From the NCBI RefSeq assembly GCF_003026495.1, contig NZ_PYMA01000011.1, positions 124,001 to 188,000 on the forward strand: 64,000 nucleotides of DNA, in the 5' to 3' direction. Position numbers and translations under genes: made by a program. Numbering within the stretch: position 1 is the first letter of the stretch; every line of letters begins with the position of its first letter. This document shows, one piece after another, positions 57,916 to 64,000 of this stretch. This DNA is from Photobacterium sanctipauli (GTDB lineage Bacteria; Pseudomonadota; Gammaproteobacteria; Enterobacterales; Vibrionaceae). The notes beneath the pieces were generated by a model. That model was not told the origin of the DNA and did not search any database. It saw only the letters and a program-made list of their open reading frames with translations.

Positions 57916-59967
57916 TTACATCACACGCATACCTGGCTGTGCGCCTTCGTGTGGTTCTAGGATCCAAAGATCTTTACCACCCGGGCCAGCTGCTAGGATC
58001 ATGCCTTCAGACATGCCGAACTTCATCTTGCGAGGCTTCAGGTTAGCAACCATAACAGTGTGCTTGCCTACTAGCTCTTCAGGGGTGTACGCAGACTTGA
58101 TGCCTGAGAATACCTGGCGAGTTTCGCCGCCGATATCAAGCTGGAACTTCAGTAGCTTGTTGGCTTTTGGCACTTCTTCACAAGAGATGATCTTAGCAAT
58201 ACGCATGTCAACTTTAGCAAAATCGTCAAACTCGATTTCTGCTTCGATTGGCTCTTTGCTTAGCTCGGTTTCAGTCTTGGCCGCTTCTGCTTTTTCTTTA
58301 GCCGCTTGCTCTGCTGCCGCGTCTTCTTTAGAAGTCTCAACCATCGCTTCAACTTTCTTAGGATCGATACGGTTGAACAGTGCCTTGAACTTAGTCACTT
58401 CGTGGCCAGTTAGCGGCTGAGCAACACCTTCCCAAGTTAGGGTTTCGTTTAGGAAGCCCTCAGTACGCTCAGCAAGCTGAGGCATCACTGGTTTCAGGTA
58501 GGTCATTAGTACGCGGAACAGGTTGATACCCACAGAACAGATTTCCTGCAGTTCCTGATCTTTGCCTTCTTCTTTCGCTACAACCCAAGGTGCTTTTTCG
58601 TCAACGTACTGGTTTGCTTTATCAGCAAGTGCCGTGATTTCACGGATAGCACGGCCAAATTCACGGGTTTCGTATAGTTCAGCAATACGCTCTGCCGCTG
58701 CAACGAACTCTGCGTATAGCTCAGGCTCTGCAAAGTTGTCAGATAGCTTGCCTTCAAAACGCTTAGCAATGAAGCCAGCGTTACGAGATGCCAGGTTAAC
58801 AATCTTGTTCACCACATCGCTGTTTACGCGCTGGGTGAAGTCTTCAAGGTTAAGATCCAGATCGTCGATACGGCTGTTTAGCTTCGCAGCGTAGTAGTAG
58901 CGTAGGCATTCTGGGTCTAGATGCTGAAGGTAAGTACCTGCTTTGATGAAGGTACCCTTAGACTTAGACATCTTCGCGCCGTTCACCGTTACGTAGCCGT
59001 GAACGAATACGTTGTTAGGCTTACGCAGGCCAGCACCGTCTAGCATTGCAGGCCAGAATAGGCTGTGGAAGTAAACGATGTCTTTACCGATGAAGTGGTA
59101 AAGCTCTGTAGAGCTGTCTTTGTTCCAGAACTCGTCGAAGTCTAGATCGTCGCGCTTGTCACACAGGTTCTTGAACGAGCCCATGTAGCCGATAGGCGCG
59201 TCTAGCCATACGTAGAAGAACTTGCCAGTTTCACCTGGGATTTCAAAGCCGAAATATGGTGCATCACGCGAGATGTCCCACTGCTGAAGACCAGAGTCGA
59301 ACCACTCTTGCATCTTGTTCGCTGTTTCGTCTTGAAGCGCACCAGACTTAGTCCACTCTTGTAGCATCGCTTCGAACTGAGGTAGGTCGAAGAAGAAGTG
59401 CTCAGAGTCTTTCATGATTGGCGTCGCGCCAGAAACTGCAGACTTAGGATTGATAAGATCCGTCGGGCTGTAGGTTTCACCACAGTTGTCACAGTTGTCG
59501 CCGTACTGATCGTCGGTTTTACACTTAGGGCAAGTACCCTTAACGAAACGGTCAGGCAGGAACATTTCTTTCTCAGGGTCGAACAGCTGAGAAATTGTGC
59601 GGCTAGTGATGTAGCCTTTGTCTTTTAGCTGGGTGTAAACAAACGACGCCAGCTCGCGGTTCTCGTCAGAGTGCGTGCTGTGGTAGTTGTCAAAGCTAAT
59701 ATCGAAGCCAGCAAAGTCAGCCTGGTGCTCTTTGCTCACTTCGGCAATCATCTGCTCAGGTTCCATACCCATCTGCTGGGCCTTAAGCATGATTGGAGTA
59801 CCGTGTGCATCGTCTGCACAGATGAAATGAACTTCGTTGCCGCGAAGGCGCTGATAGCGCACCCAAATATCCGCTTGTACATGCTCAAGCATGTGACCCA
59901 AGTGGATAGAACCGTTAGCGTACGGTAGGGCGCAGGTCACCAGAATTTTTCTTGGATTTGCAGCCAT
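57916..59967 (-). CDS. metG: Methionyl-tRNA synthetase
   Basis: Charges tRNA-Met for initiation and elongation. The 683 residues include the class I HLGH-type signature ([17 protein letters not shown]) and a zinc knuckle with [18 protein letters not shown]. The KMSKS loop reads [10 protein letters not shown]. The helical anticodon domain and the C-terminal tRNA-binding OB domain ([14 protein letters not shown]... to GMRVM) are also present, so it is the long dimeric form. Codon use is biased for high expression. It is divergent from mrp, as in Escherichia coli and Vibrio. Confidence 0.98.
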   Translation of the reverse strand: MAANPRKILVTCALPYANGSIHLGHMLEHVQADIWVRYQRLRGNEVHFICADDAHGTPIMLKAQQMGMEPEQMIAEVSKEHQADFAGFDISFDNYHSTHSDENRELASFVYTQLKDKGYITSRTISQLFDPEKEMFLPDRFVKGTCPKCKTDDQYGDNCDNCGETYSPTDLINPKSAVSGATPIMKDSEHFFFDLPQFEAMLQEWTKSGALQDETANKMQEWFDSGLQQWDISRDAPYFGFEIPGETGKFFYVWLDAPIGYMGSFKNLCDKRDDLDFDEFWNKDSSTELYHFIGKDIVYFHSLFWPAMLDGAGLRKPNNVFVHGYVTVNGAKMSKSKGTFIKAGTYLQHLDPECLRYYYAAKLNSRIDDLDLNLEDFTQRVNSDVVNKIVNLASRNAGFIAKRFEGKLSDNFAEPELYAEFVAAAERIAELYETREFGRAIREITALADKANQYVDEKAPWVVAKEEGKDQELQEICSVGINLFRVLMTYLKPVMPQLAERTEGFLNETLTWEGVAQPLTGHEVTKFKALFNRIDPKKVEAMVETSKEDAAAEQAAKEKAEAAKTETELSKEPIEAEIEFDDFAKVDMRIAKIISCEEVPKANKLLKFQLDIGGETRQVFSGIKSAYTPEELVGKHTVMVANLKPRKMKFGMSEGMILAAGPGGKDLWILEPHEGAQPGMRVM

Positions 59968-60133
59968 AATGTCTTGTTTCGCTCATGATGGGTAATAAAA
60001 ACGTAGCTGTAAATACTACCTGATGACTAGCCCATTGCCTAGGAGGATCTGTTGATAATCCGAGTAATTAAGGGCGATAAATGGGCTTTGGTGGTAGGAT
60101 GAAGATAAAGAACAATAATGGAGCGCTAAAATC

Positions 60134-61225
60134 ATGAGTAGTGAGTCAATGATCCGATTCGAAAGTGTGGCCGATATTACCCGCTGGCTGAATCAGTTCG
60201 AGCATCCATGGCTACATGCCGAATGGGCAGACACCCCGAATGTCGTTTCTGTTGCCCCAGACGGTGCCATTTCTATTACCCTACCGTTTGCAGCTGGCGC
60301 ACTCGCCGAGTTGCTAGAGCAATGGGTTGTTGCCCAGCAACAGTCGAATCACATCCCTTCAAACAGCAAGTTCACGATTGGCTCCCGCATCGCGCCGTTG
60401 GCGAGTGGTGAAAAGCAGCCAATTAACGGGGTGAAGAACATTATCGTGGTGAGCTCTGCCAAAGGCGGGGTGGGTAAATCGACCACATCGGTCAATCTTG
60501 CGCTTGGCTTGCAAGCACAGGGTGCCAAGGTTGGCTTGCTAGATGCGGATATCTATGGCCCCTCGGTTCCTATGATGCTGGGCACGGTAGATGAAAAGCC
60601 GGTCTCGCACGATGGCAAAATGATGATGCCAATTGAATCTTGCGGCCTTTATACCAACTCGGTGGGTTACTTGGTGCCGGCAGAGAGCGCCACGATTTGG
60701 CGCGGCCCGATGGCCTCGAAAGCCTTGTCGCAAATCATTGCCGAAACGTTTTGGCCGGATCTGGATTACTTGGTGATTGATATGCCACCGGGCACGGGTG
60801 ATATCCAGCTCACGTTGGCGCAGCAAATTCCGGTTACTGGCGCTGTAGTGGTGACCACCCCGCAGGACTTGGCGCTGGCTGATGCCATCAAGGGCGTGAG
60901 CATGTTCGACAAGGTCGATGTGCCTGTGGTGGGCGTGGTCGAGAACATGAGCTACCACATCTGCAGTAACTGCGGCCACCATGAGGCGATCTTCGGTACC
61001 GGTGGGGCAGAGCGGATGGCACAAGAGTACTCGGTACCTTTGCTTGCCCAACTGCCACTGCACATTAAGATCCGCGAAGATATCGACAATGGTAAGCCGA
61101 CAGTGGCGGCGGATCCGGAGTCGGAACACGCCCAGGCATACATCGATCTGGCCGGTTCGGTGGCAAGTCGGTTGTACTGGCAAGGCACGCCAATCGTCGA
61201 GCAGATCACAATTCGTACAATGTAA
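60134..61225 (+). CDS. apbC: Iron-sulfur cluster carrier protein ApbC/Mrp
   Basis: P-loop ATPase that carries and transfers iron-sulfur clusters in the cytoplasm. The 363 residues have a divergent N-terminal MIP18-like region of about 90 residues. The deviant Walker A KGGVGKS is at 110-116, DADIYGPS is switch-like, and the cluster-binding CxxC lies in CSNCGHHEAIFG. GGAG lies upstream of the ATG. The metG/mrp divergent pair with udk next door is the conserved gammaproteobacterial neighbourhood. Confidence 0.96.
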   Translation: MSSESMIRFESVADITRWLNQFEHPWLHAEWADTPNVVSVAPDGAISITLPFAAGALAELLEQWVVAQQQSNHIPSNSKFTIGSRIAPLASGEKQPINGVKNIIVVSSAKGGVGKSTTSVNLALGLQAQGAKVGLLDADIYGPSVPMMLGTVDEKPVSHDGKMMMPIESCGLYTNSVGYLVPAESATIWRGPMASKALSQIIAETFWPDLDYLVIDMPPGTGDIQLTLAQQIPVTGAVVVTTPQDLALADAIKGVSMFDKVDVPVVGVVENMSYHICSNCGHHEAIFGTGGAERMAQEYSVPLLAQLPLHIKIREDIDNGKPTVAADPESEHAQAYIDLAGSVASRLYWQGTPIVEQITIRTM

Positions 61226-61267
61226 ACCATTGCTTTTTGTCTGAGCGCTGACTTTATCGCCAAACAT

Positions 61268-61298
61268 CGCAGATGCCGCATTTTTTCTGGCATCTGCG
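61268..61298 (+). repeat. Inverted repeat after apbC
   Basis: CGCAGATGCC and GGCATCTGCG pair perfectly around an 11-base loop that itself contains TTTTTT. It is 43 bases after the apbC stop. The T run is in the loop rather than after the stem, so it is not a standard terminator. Confidence 0.5.
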
Positions 61299-61441
61299 CA
61301 GACAACTGCCTATAATCAGGCGGTTTATTTATGCCAATTTTACTGATGTTGTACGACTAGCTGTTTGAAAGTGACAGCTATAATAAAGTACTTACATCGG
61401 TATTTTTCACCTCGCCACGTTGTTTACAGGTGCTTTCTGAT

Positions 61442-62086
61442 ATGTCTGAAAACTCACACCAATGCGTCATTATCGGTATTGCAGGTGCTTCTGCATCCGG
61501 TAAAAGTCTGATTGCCAGTACTGTTTATAAAGAGCTAAAAGAAAAAGTAGGCGATCATCAGATCGGTGTTATTACGGAAGATTGTTACTACAACGATCAA
61601 AGTCACCTGAGCATGGAAGAGCGGGTTAAGACAAACTATGACCATCCGAGTGCGTTGGATCATGATTTGCTATGTGATCACCTAGAAAAGCTAATTCGCG
61701 GCGAAGCCGTAGAAGTACCCCAGTACAGCTACAGCGAGCACACGCGAATGGAAGCAACGACCACAATGACACCGAAGAAGGTGATCATTCTTGAAGGTAT
61801 TTTGCTGCTAACAGACCCTCGTTTGCGTGAAATCATGCACGCAAGCGTGTTCATGGATACGCCACTAGATATCTGCCTACTTCGCCGCCTACAGCGTGAC
61901 GTAGCAGAGCGTGGCCGTACCATGGAATCGGTTCTGGCCCAGTACCAGAAGACAGTACGCCCAATGTTCATGCAGTTCATTGAGCCGTCTAAGCAATATG
62001 CTGACATCATCGTTCCCCGCGGCGGCAAGAACCGCATCGCGATTGATGTACTAAAAGCACACATTGGCAAGCTGCTTCGCGCCTAA
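61442..62086 (+). CDS. udk: Uridine kinase
   Basis: Phosphorylates uridine and cytidine in pyrimidine salvage. The 214 residues start at the ATG at 61442 ([15 protein letters not shown]) with the P-loop GASASGKS at 15-22. [18 protein letters not shown] and [12 protein letters not shown] for the nucleoside site follow, then the LID-side [12 protein letters not shown]. An in-frame codon four residues upstream is less likely. It is between mrp and asmA, with its own terminator. Confidence 0.98.
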   Translation: MSENSHQCVIIGIAGASASGKSLIASTVYKELKEKVGDHQIGVITEDCYYNDQSHLSMEERVKTNYDHPSALDHDLLCDHLEKLIRGEAVEVPQYSYSEHTRMEATTTMTPKKVIILEGILLLTDPRLREIMHASVFMDTPLDICLLRRLQRDVAERGRTMESVLAQYQKTVRPMFMQFIEPSKQYADIIVPRGGKNRIAIDVLKAHIGKLLRA

Positions 62087-62115
62087 CGCATAAAAATTAG
62101 CTTGTTATTAGAATT

Positions 62116-62149
62116 AAAATAGGTGGCTGTTAAAGCCACCTATTTTTTT
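62116..62149 (+). terminator. Rho-independent terminator after udk
   Basis: AAATAGGTGGCT and AGCCACCTATTT pair around GTTAA and are followed by TTTT. It lies about 30 bases after the udk stop. Confidence 0.92.
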
Positions 62150-62326
62150 ATATTGGTATTATACGTTTATATTTATGAACAAAGACTCAAAATAGATTGT
62201 CATATTATCCATCCCAGCAAAAATGAGTAGATAATTGATGGGGTTGGTATAGTAGTCAAGAAAGTTAGGTCTATTTGCAAGATTGCGCTTTATGTCGTTC
62301 AAGGACATGGATGAAATGGGGATAAA

Positions 62327-64000
62327 ATGAAAAAGATAATGTTTGCCTTATTGGCGGTGGTGTTGGTCGTGGTGATCGGCATTGCAGCCTTGCTGGCGCT
62401 GGTAGACCCGAATCAGTTCAAGCCGCTGATCGCCGAGCAGGTGAAAAAAAATACCGGGCGCGAATTGGTGATTTCTGGTGATATTGGCTGGCGCTTTTTT
62501 CCTAGCATTGGTTTTGATATTGGCAAGACGGAATTTCGTAATCCGGCGGGCTTTGCCGAGCCAAACCTCGTTCAGTTTGATAGCGCCGAGCTGTCGGTGT
62601 CTGTGATGCCGCTGTTCTCGCAGCATCTCGAAATTGGCAATGTCAGCCTGAAAGGCGGGCATGTGTTTATCCAAACCTTGGTATCGGGCACAAGTAACCT
62701 TGATGGCCTTGGCAAACCTGCCGCTGCTGGCGAAGCGGCTACTTCAGAGCCTGCAGCGTCAGAAGAAGCTGTCACTTCCGAAGAAACAGTACCGGCAGTA
62801 GATCAAAGCCAGCCAAGTAAGCCATGGTCGATTTCATTGGAAGGCGTTGAAATAGTCGATGCCAGTGCCACGGTACAAGACGACAAGGCAGGCACCAAGT
62901 CAGAAGTTGAAAAGCTGAACTTCACCCTTAGCCGCTTTGCCCCGGGCGAGTGGGCGACGGCCAAATTCGATGTCGCAGGCAACAGCGGCGAGCTTGGCTT
63001 TACCGCTAACGGCGAAACCGAGCTGCTGATCGCCGAAGCGCTGGACAGTGCCGAGCTGAAATCGCTGGCACTGACGGCGTCGGCGAAAGATAAAGTGAAC
63101 GATATCCAATCGGTATCGCTCACCCTGGATCAGTTCAGCCTGGGCGAATGGTCAAATGTCACGTTCGCGCTGCAAGGTGAAGTGCCTGATCTTGCCTTCG
63201 ATACCGAAGGCACTATGCGGTTAAATATCGACAAGGCCATCGAGCATGTATTGGTTGAGCAGCTGTCGGTCACGTCAGCGTTAAAAGGCGCAACCCTGCC
63301 TCGTCCTGAAATGACCATCAAGCTGGCTGCCAATGCGACCTACAGCTTACCGCAGAGCTTGGCGACCTTCTCGAACATGGAAACCCAAGTGGATGAGTTG
63401 GCCTTAACGGGCAGCGGCTCGTTCAAATCCGCTGAAGTCCCTGTGATTCGTTTTGACCTGGCATCGGATGCGATTGATGTTGATGCTTTCTTGGGTACGG
63501 GATCGTCGACAGACACGGCTAATGATGGTGCGCAGGGTGAAGCTGGTGGCGAAGGTGCGGGTACAACGCAGTCACCTGCTGATAAAAACCGTGAACCTGA
63601 CTTATCTGCCCTGAAAACAGTCGATCTTGCAGGTAAAGTGAAAGTGGGCCAGCTCAAGGCCTCCAATGCCAAGCTGCAGGACGTCGCCATTGATATTGCC
63701 ATTGCCGACGGCGTGCTGAACCTCAAGCAGCTTGATGCCAAGCTTTACAGCGGCGCTATTCAAACCAAGGCAACCATTGATGCCAACAGCGAGCTACCGC
63801 GCTACAGCGTGAGCAAGCTAATCCGTGGGGTTCAGGTGCAGCCGCTGCTTATCGATGTTGCCGGTAACGATGTATTGGCTGGCACTGGTGATATTACCGT
63901 GAAACTAAGCGGTAACGGCTTGGCGGAAGCACGCATTCGCGAGAATGCTGCGGGTACGATTGATATCAACTTTGCTGACGGTGCGATTTATGGTGTGAAC
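62327..64000 (+). CDS. asmA: AsmA family protein (3' end cut by window)
   Basis: Member of the AsmA family, large envelope-spanning proteins related to lipid-transfer proteins of the RBG type. AsmA is linked to outer-membrane assembly and phospholipid balance. The visible 558 codons stay open to the window edge. The protein starts with an N-terminal signal anchor (MKKIMFALLAVVLVVVIGIAALLALVDPNQFKPLI). The family block NTGRELVISGDIGWRFFPSIGFDIG follows, then repetitive beta-rich sequence with acidic, Ala-rich spacers at about 150-165 and 390-425. AsmA behind udk is the normal order. The C-terminal part is outside the window. Confidence 0.93.
   Translation, partial: MKKIMFALLAVVLVVVIGIAALLALVDPNQFKPLIAEQVKKNTGRELVISGDIGWRFFPSIGFDIGKTEFRNPAGFAEPNLVQFDSAELSVSVMPLFSQHLEIGNVSLKGGHVFIQTLVSGTSNLDGLGKPAAAGEAATSEPAASEEAVTSEETVPAVDQSQPSKPWSISLEGVEIVDASATVQDDKAGTKSEVEKLNFTLSRFAPGEWATAKFDVAGNSGELGFTANGETELLIAEALDSAELKSLALTASAKDKVNDIQSVSLTLDQFSLGEWSNVTFALQGEVPDLAFDTEGTMRLNIDKAIEHVLVEQLSVTSALKGATLPRPEMTIKLAANATYSLPQSLATFSNMETQVDELALTGSGSFKSAEVPVIRFDLASDAIDVDAFLGTGSSTDTANDGAQGEAGGEGAGTTQSPADKNREPDLSALKTVDLAGKVKVGQLKASNAKLQDVAIDIAIADGVLNLKQLDAKLYSGAIQTKATIDANSELPRYSVSKLIRGVQVQPLLIDVAGNDVLAGTGDITVKLSGNGLAEARIRENAAGTIDINFADGAIYGVN

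Noticed and set aside
60539..61267. 242-codon open frame opposite apbC
   Set aside because: It is a long antisense shadow of the well-supported apbC gene, rich in His and Arg, without a ribosome site.
61268..61298. Terminator of apbC
   Set aside because: The stem is perfect, but the T run is inside the loop and none follows the stem, so I list it only as an inverted repeat.

Overview
The window reads as chromosome 1 of a marine gammaproteobacterium of the family Vibrionaceae, most like Photobacterium or a close relative. This rests on gene order and protein resemblance, not on a search. The core gene runs cmk-rpsA-ihfB-lapA-lapB-pyrF, sapABCDF/pspF/pspABC/ycjX/ycjF/tyrR, cydDC-trxB/ald/lrp-ftsK-lolA-rarA-serS and metG/mrp-udk-asmA are all of the kind found in that family. 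Both ends of the window cut genes: cmk at the left and asmA at the right. I see no tRNA, rRNA, CRISPR array, integrase or insertion sequence.

Layout. 1-6.9 kb: translation and envelope housekeeping (cmk, rpsA, ihfB, lapAB, pyrF) and an MgtC/DUF4010 membrane protein. 6.9-19.3 kb: the sapABCDF peptide ABC importer on the minus strand, then the phage-shock regulon (pspF divergent from pspABC, with a sigma-54 promoter between them), ycjX-ycjF and tyrR with a probable self-regulating TyrR box. 19.3-34.6 kb: ogt-like repair protein, rimJ, cydDC, trxB, ald, lrp, ftsK, lolA, rarA, serS.

34.6-57.3 kb is an accessory block between the serS and metG core segments. Its first part (34.7-44.9 kb) is a probable catabolic locus of nine genes in two divergent arms around a LacI-type regulator. 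It encodes a sodium:solute symporter, two tandem-SnoaL proteins, an HpcH/HpaI aldolase, a histidinol-dehydrogenase-like enzyme, an SDR, a two-cupin protein and an alpha/beta hydrolase. I do not recognise the pathway. The regulator appears to start at an ATT codon, and palindromic ACGT-centred sites lie in both promoter regions. Then follow a YjiH-type membrane protein, an unrecognised membrane-anchored protein, a 230-bp foldable element, and a dicarboxylate/amino-acid:cation symporter.

The second major accessory unit (49.7-57.3 kb) is a seven-gene V/A-type ATPase operon in the order B-D-I-K-E-DUF2764-A. This is a circular permutation of the bacterial order E-DUF2764-A-B-D-I-K. The K subunit keeps the residues that bind sodium in the Enterococcus hirae enzyme, so a sodium-translocating ATPase is the best guess. 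It sits near two sodium-coupled symporter families, which fits a marine sodium economy. From 57.9 kb to the end the core resumes with metG, the divergent mrp/apbC, udk and asmA.
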